Shown here piece after piece: positions 34,601 through 43,240 of a stretch of DNA of 64,000 nt. Position numbers and translations under genes: made by a program. A model generated the notes under the pieces. The model was not told the DNA's origin and did not search any database. It worked only from the letters and a program-made list of their open reading frames with translations. The DNA is from Bacilli bacterium (GTDB lineage: Bacteria; Bacillota_I; Bacilli_A; RF39; UBA660): NCBI GenBank assembly GCA_017541885.1, contig JAFXYF010000015.1:102085-166084 (forward strand), written 5' to 3'. Position 1 is the stretch's first letter, and each line of letters starts with the position of its first letter.

Positions 34601-35899
34601 ATTAGAAGTTTAATTGCTTCTATGAATAAAAGAGTTGAAGATTCTAAAAACTATAGACCTTATGATTATAAAAAACCTTTCTTTAAAGAAGAGGATAAGA
34701 AACATACTTTATTATTTCCAGATATGAGTGCTCATCATATGCCTTTATTTGAGAGTGTTCTTAGAAGTGAAGGATATAATGCAGTTTATTTAAAACAAAC
34801 AACTGATTCATCTGTTGAGACTGGATTAAAATATGTTAATAATGATGCATGTTACCCAGCAATTATTGTAATTGGACAATTAATAGAAGCATTACAAAGT
34901 GGAGAATATGATTTAGATAATACTAGCGTTATTATTACGCAAACTGGTGGAGGATGTCGTGCAACTAATTACATTGGTTTAATTCGTAAAGGATTAAAAG
35001 ATGCTGGCTTTCCTAAAATATCAATTTTATCTTTTAATGTTAGTGGTTTAGAGAAAGAACAAGCATTTCATATTACTCCAAGTTTTGCTAAAAAAGCTTT
35101 TGAAGCAGTTGTTTATGGAGATTTATTAGAAAAACTTTTACTAGCAACTCGTCCATATGAAAAGAAAAAAGGAACTAGTGAAGAACTATTTAATAAGTGG
35201 ATGGATATTTGTTATGAAGATTTAAAGACTGGCAAATTTCCTAAATATAAAGATAATATTAAAAAGATTGTTTCTGACTTTAAGAAAGTACCAATAGAGA
35301 AAAAAGAATTACCTAAAGTAGGAATTGTAGGAGAGATTCTTGTTAAATATCATGTTTTTGCTAATGATGATTTAATTGGTAAATTAGAAAGAGAAGGAGC
35401 AGAAGCATCACTACCTGATTTAATGGGCTTTGTAAAATATTGTTGTTATAATGCAATTATTAAAAATAAAATGCTAAAGACAGGTGGATGGAATGCTTTC
35501 TTTAATCAACAAGCATTAAATATAATTGATATTATAGAGAAACCTGCAAAAGATGCATTAAAAGGAACTAGATATCATTCTGTTACTAATATTTATGAAC
35601 TAGCTAAGAATGTAGAAGGAATACTATCTCTTGGTAATCAAACAGGAGAAGGTTGGTTCTTAACTAGTGAAATGGTTAGTTTAATTAAACATGGAGTATC
35701 TAATATTATTTGTGTTCAACCATTTGCATGTTTACCAAATCATATTGTTGGTAAGAGCGTTATAAAGAGATTTAGACAATTGTATCCAGAATCTAATATA
35801 GTAGCAATTGATTATGATCCTGGAGCAAGTCATACTAATCAAGCAAATCGTATAAAATTAATGCTTACAGTTGCAAAAGAAAATATGAAAAAGAAATAA
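31673..35899 (+). CDS. Giant fused 2-hydroxyacyl-CoA dehydratase activase-like / HgdB-like protein
   Basis: About 1408 residues. Two ASKHA activase domains come first, with LRIGIDVGSTTVKMIVLDK near the N-terminus and VFVGIDAGSTTAKVVAIDS near residue 318. Each is followed by the Cys signature of the bridging 4Fe-4S cluster: NGSCAGGTGAFLDQ with ASRCGVF, and NEACSSGCGSFIE with GSRCTVF. A Cys-rich block (CQGCENHC, GNRCERG) and two dehydratase-related regions (ESACYPAKLVHGH, NNDACYPAIIVIG, TQTGGGCRATNY) follow. Activases pass electrons at low potential with ATP; the substrate of these giant fusions is unknown. ATG 31673 follows GGAAGTGG. The stop lies in a terminator. Monocistronic. Confidence 0.88.
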   Translation: MSKNLRIGIDVGSTTVKMIVLDKHDSILYKEYRRHFSDTKKTIKDLFKEVLEKFPKDKFSITMTGSGAIALARYLELPFVQEVIACKNAIEKYARGVDVAIELGGEDAKIIYFDHTIEQRMNGSCAGGTGAFLDQMAVLLNTTTDGLNELAREGKTIYPIASRCGVFAKTDIQPLLNEGCSREDVALSIMQAVVNQTISGLACGKPIRGNVMFLGGPLNYLDMLRDRFIKTLNLRDEEVIIPEDARLFVCLGACLEKTASFYSVSEINELLKRLSYFKESDSNSLKVLFKDENDYNKFLKRQEKNKVKRTDISTYAGDVFVGIDAGSTTAKVVAIDSDGALLYENYKSNQGTPVDTIKDMILDLYSKLGPNVVIRSAGSTGYGEMLIKTAFNLDISEIETMAHYEAANYFLPGVESIIDIGGQDMKYIKIKNGAVDSIMLNEACSSGCGSFIETLVKSLNMTVEDFVKYAINSKAPIDLGSRCTVFMNSKIKQTQKEGRPLGDIFAGLSYSVIRNAIQKVMKIRDVSTLGEKIVVQGGTFYNDAVCKAFENITGKKVVRPDIAGLMGAYGVALIALNNFKEYDDQDVKSSILSADEIINMKVKTTHSRCQGCENHCALTISLFNKKSFISGNRCERGSGNNGSSSNLPNMYAWKYNRLFDYEPLEEDKAPRGVIGIPRVLNMYEDYPLWFTILTKLGFRVIISDHSNRRMYEKGIESIPSESACYPAKLVHGHIINLIEKGIKTIFYPCIMYEKKEFKNSDNSFNCPIVQSYSESIRLNVEELEENNIKYLNPFLPMDEKLLLKCILDLDEFREYHFTKKELKDAIHAGFIEQAKFKDDVRKKGEEFIKYIDKNHERAIVLAGRPYHLDREVNHGIDTMINSLGLCVLTEDSICHLSEITSNFRIVNQWTYHARVFHAADVVSKHDNMELVNLNSFGCGLDAIITDQAEEILRRNNRLYTTIKIDEINNLGAAKIRIRSLIASMNKRVEDSKNYRPYDYKKPFFKEEDKKHTLLFPDMSAHHMPLFESVLRSEGYNAVYLKQTTDSSVETGLKYVNNDACYPAIIVIGQLIEALQSGEYDLDNTSVIITQTGGGCRATNYIGLIRKGLKDAGFPKISILSFNVSGLEKEQAFHITPSFAKKAFEAVVYGDLLEKLLLATRPYEKKKGTSEELFNKWMDICYEDLKTGKFPKYKDNIKKIVSDFKKVPIEKKELPKVGIVGEILVKYHVFANDDLIGKLEREGAEASLPDLMGFVKYCCYNAIIKNKMLKTGGWNAFFNQQALNIIDIIEKPAKDALKGTRYHSVTNIYELAKNVEGILSLGNQTGEGWFLTSEMVSLIKHGVSNIICVQPFACLPNHIVGKSVIKRFRQLYPESNIVAIDYDPGASHTNQANRIKLMLTVAKENMKKK

Positions 35900-35917
35900 T
35901 TATTATTTCTTTTTTTA
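35889..35917 (+). terminator. Terminator at the end of the activase-like gene
   Basis: AAGAAATAA and TTATTTCTT arms around TTA, followed by T run; the stop codon is in the stem. Confidence 0.75.
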
Positions 35918-35998
35918 ATAGTTTGATATAAATAATATTTATAATAATATTGTTGATAATTTATATGATTTATAGTATTATATGCACTGGTGATACAT

Positions 35999-36400
35999 AT
36001 GACGAAGAGAAAAAAGGTTATTTCGACAGCATTGTTGAAAGTAAAATGTATTAATAAAAGTATTAATCCTGAGACTATGCCTTTTGAAAAATATATTGAT
36101 AGTAGTGGGATAGTTATTAAAATAGATTTTCCTGATGGTAAAAGTTTAGTTGAGAAAAACTTTAAAACTTATCGTACTAAGATGACTAAAATTTATTTAG
36201 AGTTTTATGAAGAGTTTGATAAGAATGATATTATGAATTATTTAATGAATGAGAATAGTGATTATAGAGCAACAAGTTTAGATGGAACTATTCTTAGACT
36301 TAGTCAAAATGATGATTTTGAAATATCTAAAATGGTTAATAATAGAAAAAAAGAGAAAAAAATAAAAGAATTTGAGATTATAGAAGAAAAGAAAGATTAA
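35999..36400 (+). CDS. Hypothetical basic cytoplasmic protein
   Basis: About 133 residues with no signal peptide or membrane helix. It is basic at both ends (MTKRKKVIS..., NRKKEKKIKEFEI). The middle has alternating strands and a helix (KIYLEFYEEFDKNDIMNYLMN). No family was recognised. ATG 35999 follows GGTGAT, and a longer in-frame ATG at 35990 overlaps that site. Bounded by terminators on both sides, so it is its own unit. Confidence 0.6.
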   Translation: MTKRKKVISTALLKVKCINKSINPETMPFEKYIDSSGIVIKIDFPDGKSLVEKNFKTYRTKMTKIYLEFYEEFDKNDIMNYLMNENSDYRATSLDGTILRLSQNDDFEISKMVNNRKKEKKIKEFEIIEEKKD

Positions 36401-36417
36401 TTATCTTTCTTTTTTTA
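36390..36417 (+). terminator. Terminator after the basic hypothetical gene
   Basis: AGAAAGAT and ATCTTTCT arms around TAATT, then T run. Confidence 0.8.
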
Positions 36418-36425
36418 TTTAATAT

Positions 36426-36434
36426 TGATATAAT
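36426..36434 (+). promoter_or_regulatory. Extended -10 promoter of xfp
   Basis: TGATATAAT, 24 bases before the xfp ATG at 36458. No clear -35. Confidence 0.5.
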
Positions 36435-36457
36435 TTAGAAGATAGGAGATGTTTATT

Positions 36458-38791
36458 ATGATGCCTAGGAAAGAACTAGAAAGATTAGACAGTTATTTTA
36501 GAGTTTTAAATTATTTAAGTGTAGCACAATTATATTTGCTTGATAATCCACTATTACGTAGACCTCTAGAAATAACAGATGTTAAGCCAAATGTAGTAGG
36601 ACACTTTGGAACAGCTCCTGGACAAAATTTTATTTATATGCATTTAAATCGTGTTATTCGTAAGTATAATACGCATATGATATATATTTCTGGACCTGGT
36701 CATGGTGGACAAGCTATGATTGCGAATAATTATTTAGAGGGAGTTTATTCTAAATATTATCCTGAAATAACTGAAGATATTAATGGACTTAGAAAGTTAT
36801 GTAAGAGATTTTCTTTTCCTGGAGGAGTTTCTTCACATGTTGCACCTGAGACACCTGGGTCTATTCATGAAGGTGGAGAGTTAGGCTATAGTCTTGCTCA
36901 TGCAGCTGGTGCTGTACTTGATAATCGTGATTTAATTGCTGCTTGTGTAGTAGGGGATGGAGAAGCTGAGACTGGTCCACTTGCGACAAGTTGGCACATA
37001 AATAAATTCTTAAATAAAAAGACTGATGGTGTTGTTTTACCTATACTTCATCGTAATGGTTATAAAATATCAAATCCAACTATTTTGGGTAGAATGAGTC
37101 AAGATGAACTTGAAGATTTCTTTAATGGATATGGATGGAAGGCTTTCTTTGTTACTGGAAGTGACTCTCTAAGACTTCATGAAGATATGGCTAAAGTAAT
37201 GGATAAAGTAATGAAACAAATCAATACTGTTAGAGCTAAAGGTGAAGGGAAATATCCAGTAATAGTACTTACAACTCCTAAAGGATGGACTTGTCCTAAA
37301 GAAGTTGATACAAAGAAAATGGAAGGTACTTTTAGAGCACATCAAGTACCAATCCCAATTAGTCATGATCATCCTGAAAATTTACCTATATTAGAGAAAT
37401 GGTTAAAGAGTTATGAAATAGATGATTTCTTTGATGAGAATGGTAGATTAATAAAAGAATTAAGAGAATTATGTCCACCAATTAATTATTGTATGGGTGA
37501 TAGTAGTTATGCAAATGGTGGAACTTTATTAAAAGATATTATTACTCCTGATTGGGAAAATTATGCTTTAGATATTAGAAAACCTGGAAGTGTTGTTTCA
37601 CAAGACACTATGGAACTTGGAAAATATATTAGAGATGTATTTGTACTTAATCGTGATAATCATAATTTCCGTATGTTTGGACCTGATGAGGCTTTATCAA
37701 ATAGATTAAATGCTGTTTTTGAAGTTGAAAAACGTACTTGGAATTCTAAAATACTTACACATGATGAATTCTTAGCAAATGATGGAAGAATAATGGATGC
37801 ATATTTATCTGAGCATTTATGTGAAGGTATGCTTGAAGGATATTTACTTACTGGAAGACATGGATTTATGCATAGTTATGAAGCATTTATTCGTATAGTT
37901 GATTCTATGGCTAGTCAACATGCGAAATGGTTAAAAGTATGTAATCAAATACCTTGGAGAGCTCCAATTGCATCTTTAAATTACTTATTAGTTAGTCATG
38001 TTTTCCAACAAGATCATAATGGATATACTCATCAAGATCCTGGATTCTTAAATCATTTAGTTACTAAGAAAGCAGATGTTGTTCGTATGTATTTACCTCC
38101 GGACACAAACTGTTTATTATCTTGTTTTGATCATTGTATTCACACAAAAAATTATGTAAATGTAATTGTTGCATCTAAACATCCTAGACCTCAATGGTTG
38201 AATAAATCTCAAGCTAAAGCACATTGCAAAAAAGGATTAGGTGTTTGGAATTTTGCTTCTAATGATGAAGGAAATCCTGATATAGTTCTTGCTTGTTGTG
38301 GAGAAACTCCTACATTAGAAACTTTAGCAGCTGTTGATATTTTAAGAAGAAGTGTTAAAGGTATTCGTATAAGAGTAGTTAATGTTGTTGATTTAATGAA
38401 ATTACAATCTCCTGATACTCATCCTCATGGTATGAGTGATGAAGATTATGATGAAATCTTTACTAAGGATAAACCAATTATCTTTAATTTCCATGGATAT
38501 CCATCATTAATTCATCAATTAACATATAAGAGACATAATCGTGATTTACATGTTCATGGATACAAAGAAGAGGGAACTATTACTACAAGTTTTGATATTC
38601 GTGTTCAAAATGAAATTGATCGTTTCCATCTTGTAATTGCTGCTTTAAATGAAATACCTAGATATAGTAAAACTAGTGAAGTTTTAATTAAATGGTGTTA
38701 TGACATGCTTGAAAAACATAAAGCTCATATTACTGAATATGGAGAAGATTTAGCATATATTCGTGATTGGGTATGGGAAGGATTTAAGTAA
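36458..38791 (+). CDS. xfp: Xylulose-5-phosphate/fructose-6-phosphate phosphoketolase
   Basis: This 777-residue thiamine diphosphate enzyme splits xylulose-5-P (and/or fructose-6-P) to acetyl phosphate. Visible landmarks are VGHFGTAPGQNFIYMHLNR, GPGHGGQAMIANNYLEG, the SFPGGVSSHVAPETPGSIHEG block, GDGEAETGPLATSWH (ThDP/Mg binding) and FQQDHNGYTHQDPG. The length matches the family. Two adjacent ATG codons (36458, 36461) follow TAGGAG at good spacing. Monocistronic. It points to a heterofermentative or bifid-type sugar route producing acetyl phosphate. Confidence 0.95.
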   Translation: MMPRKELERLDSYFRVLNYLSVAQLYLLDNPLLRRPLEITDVKPNVVGHFGTAPGQNFIYMHLNRVIRKYNTHMIYISGPGHGGQAMIANNYLEGVYSKYYPEITEDINGLRKLCKRFSFPGGVSSHVAPETPGSIHEGGELGYSLAHAAGAVLDNRDLIAACVVGDGEAETGPLATSWHINKFLNKKTDGVVLPILHRNGYKISNPTILGRMSQDELEDFFNGYGWKAFFVTGSDSLRLHEDMAKVMDKVMKQINTVRAKGEGKYPVIVLTTPKGWTCPKEVDTKKMEGTFRAHQVPIPISHDHPENLPILEKWLKSYEIDDFFDENGRLIKELRELCPPINYCMGDSSYANGGTLLKDIITPDWENYALDIRKPGSVVSQDTMELGKYIRDVFVLNRDNHNFRMFGPDEALSNRLNAVFEVEKRTWNSKILTHDEFLANDGRIMDAYLSEHLCEGMLEGYLLTGRHGFMHSYEAFIRIVDSMASQHAKWLKVCNQIPWRAPIASLNYLLVSHVFQQDHNGYTHQDPGFLNHLVTKKADVVRMYLPPDTNCLLSCFDHCIHTKNYVNVIVASKHPRPQWLNKSQAKAHCKKGLGVWNFASNDEGNPDIVLACCGETPTLETLAAVDILRRSVKGIRIRVVNVVDLMKLQSPDTHPHGMSDEDYDEIFTKDKPIIFNFHGYPSLIHQLTYKRHNRDLHVHGYKEEGTITTSFDIRVQNEIDRFHLVIAALNEIPRYSKTSEVLIKWCYDMLEKHKAHITEYGEDLAYIRDWVWEGFK

Positions 38792-38818
38792 AAGAATACG
38801 CATATGTATTCTTTTCTT
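38791..38818 (+). terminator. Terminator after xfp
   Basis: AAAGAATAC and GTATTCTTTT arms around GCATAT, then T-rich. Confidence 0.85.
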
Positions 38819-38823
38819 TTTTA

Positions 38824-38832
38824 TGATATAAT
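38824..38832 (+). promoter_or_regulatory. Extended -10 promoter
   Basis: TGATATAAT, 18 bases before the ATG at 38850. Confidence 0.5.
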
Positions 38833-38849
38833 AAATATGAGGTGATGCT

Positions 38850-39374
38850 ATGAATACTAGAAAAAGTATGAAATTACCGATTGTAATTACTTTCTTATTT
38901 ATGTTTATTATTGTGTATTTATTTATGAATATTAAACAAACTGTTGTAGTATGTGAGAAAGAAACTACATTTGATTCTGATATTAGATTAGTAGAAACAG
39001 TAACTGCTAATATCGATGGTAAAAAAATAACATCTTTGACTGTTACTAAAAAAGTTACAGTACCTGAAAAATATAGTAAACAAGAAGAAGCTTTAAAAGG
39101 AATTAAAAATTCACTTGATTATACTACTGAATATCTTGGAAGTAGTGCAACTAGTGTTATTAGAGATAATCATGTTATTACAGAAATTGAAGCATCTAAT
39201 AATGAACTTGTTTTACTAGATAATATTTCTTTTGTTGATAATAATGGAGAGATTGGTATAAATATTAATACTAATACTAAGAGTAGTGATGTTATTGCTT
39301 TAAAAGTAGGAGATAGTTATACTGATGGAGAATTTATGATGCATCTAAAGAATAAAGGATATTCTTGTAAATAA
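38850..39374 (+). CDS. Membrane-anchored hypothetical extracellular protein
   Basis: This 174-residue protein has a basic N-terminus and one helix (LPIVITFLFMFIIVYLFMNI). An outer domain begins TVVVCEKETTFDSDIRLVETV and ends with GYSCK; the two Cys could pair. The pattern of alternating strands with an internal helix (KQEEALKGIKNSLDYTTEYL) recalls small YehR/DUF1307-type lipoproteins, but there is no lipobox and I do not claim the family. ATG follows GAGGTGAT. Its stop overlaps the next ATG (TAATG). Confidence 0.6.
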   Translation: MNTRKSMKLPIVITFLFMFIIVYLFMNIKQTVVVCEKETTFDSDIRLVETVTANIDGKKITSLTVTKKVTVPEKYSKQEEALKGIKNSLDYTTEYLGSSATSVIRDNHVITEIEASNNELVLLDNISFVDNNGEIGININTNTKSSDVIALKVGDSYTDGEFMMHLKNKGYSCK

Positions 39375-39640
39375 TGGAATATGATATTGAAAAACTTGTA
39401 GGAGAGATGGATTTTACTGCTAATGAATTACAAAAAGTTGGTAAAAATCTGCTTCTTACAAATCATGAAATTGAAGTTTTAGATCGTTATAAAATTAATT
39501 ATCAAAAATGTAGTAATTTAAAAGAAGTATTATTTGAAGTAGAAGAAATTATAAGTGATATGGATATTGTTGAAGACGACATTGAATCTATTTCACAATC
39601 TATATCAGAGAGAGATTATTATCAAAACACTAATAAATAA
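39374..39640 (+). CDS. Small helical acidic hypothetical protein
   Basis: This 88-residue protein is mostly helical with acidic heptad-like patterning (EVLFEVEEIISDMDIVEDDIESISQSISER) and ends DYYQNTNK. No known motif. Translation is coupled to the preceding gene through TAATG. A terminator follows. Function unknown. Confidence 0.65.
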   Translation: MEYDIEKLVGEMDFTANELQKVGKNLLLTNHEIEVLDRYKINYQKCSNLKEVLFEVEEIISDMDIVEDDIESISQSISERDYYQNTNK

Positions 39641-39656
39641 TATTAGTGTTTTTTAG
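39625..39656 (+). terminator. Terminator before the inositol-phosphatase-like gene
   Basis: AACACTAATA and TATTAGTGTT arms, then T; it includes the upstream stop. Confidence 0.8.
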
Positions 39657-39664
39657 GAGGATAT

Positions 39665-40441
39665 ATGAAGGAATATTTAGATTTTGCAATGGATATTGCA
39701 GATTATGCAAAGAAAGAGATACTTGAACATTTTTATGGAAATATGGATTTAAGTTTTAAAGAAGATAGAACTGTTGTTACGGATGTTGATAAAAATATAA
39801 ATCATTATCTAATTGAAAAAGTACATGAAAAGTATCCTGAACATAGTGTAATTGGAGAAGAAGAATCAGATAAAAATATTTCAAAATATGTTTGGGTATG
39901 TGATCCTGTTGATGGTACTGGAATGTTTACTGACGGTATTCCAGTTAGTGTTTTCTCACTTGCTCTTGTTGTAGATGGAGTTGTACAAGTTGGAGTTGTA
40001 GTTGATCCTTATCTTGATAAAACTTATACTGCAATGCGTGGTGAAGGAGCATTTTGTAATGGAGAAAGAATTCATGTTAATGAAAAGAAACTGGGAGATT
40101 TAGGTTATAGAGTAAATTTTGAAATGTGGGATAACTCTAAGTATAATACTTTAGAAATGGTACATGACTTATTAAGTGTTGCTCGTATATCTTCAATTGG
40201 AAGTGTTGCAAGAAGTTGTATGGCAATTGCTTCAGGACACTTTAGTTGTGATTTGTTTCCCGGTGTAGATCATGGTAATTGTGATATTGCAGCATCTAGT
40301 TTAATTGTTGAAGAAGCTGGTGGACGTGTCACTAACTTCTATGGTGAAATTGATAGGTATGATGGAAAAATAAATGGAGCAATTATTTCTAATGGAGTAT
40401 CACATGAAGAGGTTTTACAAAAAGTAAAGAAATATTTATAA
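39665..40441 (+). CDS. Inositol monophosphatase-family phosphatase
   Basis: This 258-residue metal-dependent phosphatase has the family motifs in order: VVTDVDKNINHYL, GEEESD (metal Glu pair), WVCDPVDGTGMF (motif A; usual text DPIDGTxNF) and GNCDIAASSLIVEEAGG (motif B; the usual WD is CD). Possible substrates are inositol-1-P, NADP or PAP; sequence alone does not decide. AGGAGG lies before the ATG. Confidence 0.88.
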   Translation: MKEYLDFAMDIADYAKKEILEHFYGNMDLSFKEDRTVVTDVDKNINHYLIEKVHEKYPEHSVIGEEESDKNISKYVWVCDPVDGTGMFTDGIPVSVFSLALVVDGVVQVGVVVDPYLDKTYTAMRGEGAFCNGERIHVNEKKLGDLGYRVNFEMWDNSKYNTLEMVHDLLSVARISSIGSVARSCMAIASGHFSCDLFPGVDHGNCDIAASSLIVEEAGGRVTNFYGEIDRYDGKINGAIISNGVSHEEVLQKVKKYL

Positions 40442-40447
40442 ACTAAA

Positions 40448-40480
40448 CTAGAAGTTGAGAAACTCAACTTCTATTTTATT
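40448..40480 (+). terminator. Hairpin terminator
   Basis: TAGAAGTTGAG and CTCAACTTCTA arms around AAA, followed by an imperfect T run. Confidence 0.65.
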
Positions 40481-40532
40481 TGTTTTTTATATATAACTTC
40501 GTTATAATTAATTTGTTGTTAGGAGGAATTTT

Positions 40533-41657
40533 ATGATTTATTTAGATTATAGTGCGACAACACCAGTAGCCGAAGAAGTAATTGAGACTTATGCAAAAGT
40601 ATGTAGAGAGTTTATTGGTAATCCTAACTCTATGCATCGTTTAGGAGTAGAGGCTAAAAAATTAATTGATGCATCTACTGAGCAAATTGCTTCTATTTTA
40701 GGTGTTAAGAAAGATGAAATAATTTATACAAGTGGAGCAAGTGAAGCTAACAATTTAGCTGTTAAAGGAGTAGCACAGAAGTATCAAAATAGAGGACGTC
40801 ATATAATTACTACAGAGTTAGAGCATTCTTCTATTATTGCTCCTGTTCAATATTTACAAAGACATGGGTTTGAAGTAGATTTTGTAAAATTAGATGAAAA
40901 TGGACTTGTTGATTTAGATAATTTAAGAGAATTAATTCGCGAAGATACAATTCTAGTATCTATAGCATCTGTTAATAGTGAAGTTGGAGTTCATCAAGAT
41001 CTTAAAAAGATTAGTGAAGTTGTAAGAAAAAATCCAAAAGTTATTTTCCATAGTGATGTTACTCAAAGTATTGGAAAAGAAGTAGTTGATTTCTCATGTG
41101 TTGATTTAGCTTCAATGTCTTGTCAAAAATTCTTTGGAATGAAGGGTGTAGGATGTTTAATTAAGAAAGAAAATATTACTGTTGAACCTATTATTCATGG
41201 TGGAAAATCTACAACAGTATTTAGAAGTGGTACACCTGCAACTCCATTAATTGCATCTTTTGCGAAAGCATTAAGACTTGCTTATGAAAACTTTGATGAG
41301 AAGACTAGAAAGGTTACAGAAATACATGATTATTTACTTGATGGATTGAAAGATCTACCTGTAATGATTAATAGTAATTGTCATTGTTTACCAAATATGG
41401 TCAATATTAGTTTTAAAAATATTAAACCAGAGACAATGCAACATGCATTAGAAGAGTATGATATCTTTGTATCTACACAAACTGCATGCTCTACTGGAGA
41501 TTATTCAAAAGCTGTTTATGCAGTTACTCGTGATAAAGATAGAGCAGGACATAGTATTCGTGTAAGTCTTTCTTATAAAACTACAAAAGAAGAAATAGAT
41601 AAGTTTGTAGAGGTATTTGGAAAATTACTTGAGTCTTTAAATATAAGAGGTGAGTAA
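40533..41657 (+). CDS. Cysteine desulfurase (NifS/IscS type)
   Basis: This 374-residue PLP enzyme takes sulfur from Cys. It starts YLDYSATTPVAEEV, with NPNSMHRLG, TSGASEANNLAVKG, HSDVTQSIG and the PLP-Lys segment SCQKFFGMKGVG (the common form is SGHKxxGPKG). The active-site Cys loop is TQTACSTGDY. No IscU or SufU scaffold is adjacent. The next two genes encode thiol-redox proteins, so it may serve a sulfur-transfer task such as tRNA thiolation rather than a full Isc system; that is inference. AGGAGG site. Confidence 0.9.
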   Translation: MIYLDYSATTPVAEEVIETYAKVCREFIGNPNSMHRLGVEAKKLIDASTEQIASILGVKKDEIIYTSGASEANNLAVKGVAQKYQNRGRHIITTELEHSSIIAPVQYLQRHGFEVDFVKLDENGLVDLDNLRELIREDTILVSIASVNSEVGVHQDLKKISEVVRKNPKVIFHSDVTQSIGKEVVDFSCVDLASMSCQKFFGMKGVGCLIKKENITVEPIIHGGKSTTVFRSGTPATPLIASFAKALRLAYENFDEKTRKVTEIHDYLLDGLKDLPVMINSNCHCLPNMVNISFKNIKPETMQHALEEYDIFVSTQTACSTGDYSKAVYAVTRDKDRAGHSIRVSLSYKTTKEEIDKFVEVFGKLLESLNIRGE

Positions 41658-41658
41658 A

Positions 41659-41937
41659 TTGAAATTAGTTAAAATTGGGGCAATTTGGTGTAGTGGTTGT
41701 TTAGTTATGAATAATGTTATTTCTAAGACTTTAAAGAACTACACAATTGACTTTATAGAATATGATTTAGATATGGATGAAGAAGAGGTTAAGCCTTATA
41801 ATCCTGGGGATATTTTACCTGTTTTTATCGTTATGGATAATGATAAAGAGATTGATCGATTTGTTGGAGAATATTCTTATGATGACTTTGTTCAAAAATT
41901 AAAGGATGTTGGTGTAATCAATGAAGAAGCTAATTAG
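41659..41937 (+). CDS. Thioredoxin-fold protein with WCSGC active site
   Basis: About 92 residues. The fold opens LKLVKIGAIWCSGCLVMNNV with a CxxC redox site, then a charged middle and the cis-Pro loop GDILPVFIVMDN. It is shorter than classic thioredoxin. The likely start is TTG 41659, 6 bases after AGAGGTG and 1 base past the desulfurase stop; a GTG at 41650 lies in that site. It overlaps the next gene by 17 bp. It could reduce the desulfurase persulfide or feed electrons to the DsbD-like protein. Confidence 0.8.
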   Translation: MKLVKIGAIWCSGCLVMNNVISKTLKNYTIDFIEYDLDMDEEEVKPYNPGDILPVFIVMDNDKEIDRFVGEYSYDDFVQKLKDVGVINEEAN

Positions 41938-43135
41938 TTATTTATTCTTATTTGTATTCTTTATATTACCTTTTTATGTATTTGCTTTAGAAGATGATAC
42001 ACTTACTCTTTATTTCTTTCATGGGGATGGATGTCCACATTGTGCTGAGGAAGAACAATTCTTAGTTACATTACAAGAAGAGTATCCAGAATTAGTTATT
42101 GAGCAATATGAAGTGTGGTATAACGATGAAAATGCAGATTTGCTTGCGAAAGTAAATGATGCTTTTTCAATTACTCGTACGGGAGTTCCTACTAATGTTA
42201 TTGGTAGTACAGTAATATCTGGTTATAGTGAAGTTACTGGCAAAAGAATCAAAAGAGCAGTTGAATTTTATAAGAGTCATGATTATGTTGATGTTGTATC
42301 AAAAATAAAAGAAGAGACTTATGATAAAGAAAATCCTGTTCCTGATGAATTTGGAAAAGATGAATCAAAAACTGATGATGATTTAACTATAGATGTACCA
42401 TTATTTGGAAAATTTAATTTAAAGAATTTTTCGCTTTCTGCAGCAGCTGCACTTATTGGTTTAATTGATGGTTTTAATCCTTGTGCTATGTGGATTTTAC
42501 TATTCTTAATCAGTGTTTTAATTGGTATGAAAGATCGAAAGAGAATGTGGATACTAGGAGTAACTTTCTTGGTAACTTCAGCTCTTGTTTATATGTTAAT
42601 AATGTTATCTTGGATAACTATTGCGGTTAAAATTACTACAATTGTATGGGTTCGAAATATTATTGCGATTGTTGCATTAATAGGTGGTATTTGGAATATA
42701 AGAGGATACATTAAAAGCAAAGATAGTGGTTGTGAAGTAGTAGATGATAAAAAACGAAAAAAGATATTTCAAAAGATTCGTAAATTTACTAGTGAGAAGA
42801 GTTTTATTTTGGCAATACTTGGAGTTATGGGACTTGCCATATCTGTTAACTTAGTTGAGCTTGCATGTTCTGCTGGACTTCCTTTAGTATTTACTGAATT
42901 ACTTGCTTTAAATGAAACAACTTCTATGATGAAATTTTTATATACTTTGGTTTATATTTTCTTCTTTTTAATTGATGATTTAGTAGTATTTTGTATTGCG
43001 ATGTTTACTATGAAAGTTACAGGTATTTCAACAAAATATAATAAGTATTCACATCTCTTAGGAGGCATCATTATGGTGTTAATTGGAATACTATTAATTT
43101 TCAAACCAGAGTGGTTAATGTTTAACTTCAAATAA
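41921..43135 (+). CDS. Thioredoxin-like plus CcdA/DsbD-like transmembrane thiol-redox protein
   Basis: This 404-residue protein has a signal peptide (LISYLFLFVFFILPFYVFA) and an outside thioredoxin-like domain with GDGCPHCAEEEQF and the cis-Pro TRTGVPTNVIG. From about residue 165 it has six or so helices, with Cys in DGFNPCAMWILLF and VNLVELACSAGLP, matching the paired membrane Cys of CcdA/DsbD. In DsbD the outer domain comes with the membrane domain, as here. It would carry electrons from the cytoplasm to outside thiols. Its start lies inside the preceding thioredoxin gene, which would be the natural cytoplasmic donor. Confidence 0.87.
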   Translation: MKKLISYLFLFVFFILPFYVFALEDDTLTLYFFHGDGCPHCAEEEQFLVTLQEEYPELVIEQYEVWYNDENADLLAKVNDAFSITRTGVPTNVIGSTVISGYSEVTGKRIKRAVEFYKSHDYVDVVSKIKEETYDKENPVPDEFGKDESKTDDDLTIDVPLFGKFNLKNFSLSAAAALIGLIDGFNPCAMWILLFLISVLIGMKDRKRMWILGVTFLVTSALVYMLIMLSWITIAVKITTIVWVRNIIAIVALIGGIWNIRGYIKSKDSGCEVVDDKKRKKIFQKIRKFTSEKSFILAILGVMGLAISVNLVELACSAGLPLVFTELLALNETTSMMKFLYTLVYIFFFLIDDLVVFCIAMFTMKVTGISTKYNKYSHLLGGIIMVLIGILLIFKPEWLMFNFK

Positions 43136-43160
43136 AAACAGTTTTTTAACTGTTTTTTTT
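43130..43160 (+). terminator. Terminator after the DsbD-like gene
   Basis: AAAAACAGTT and AACTGTTTTT arms around TTTT, then T. Confidence 0.85.
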
Positions 43161-43240
43161 ATGTCTAATTATGCGTTAAGTTGTTTACTTATCGAGAAAA
43201 ATTATATATAATATATTTTAGAATAGAGGGATTTTTTAGT

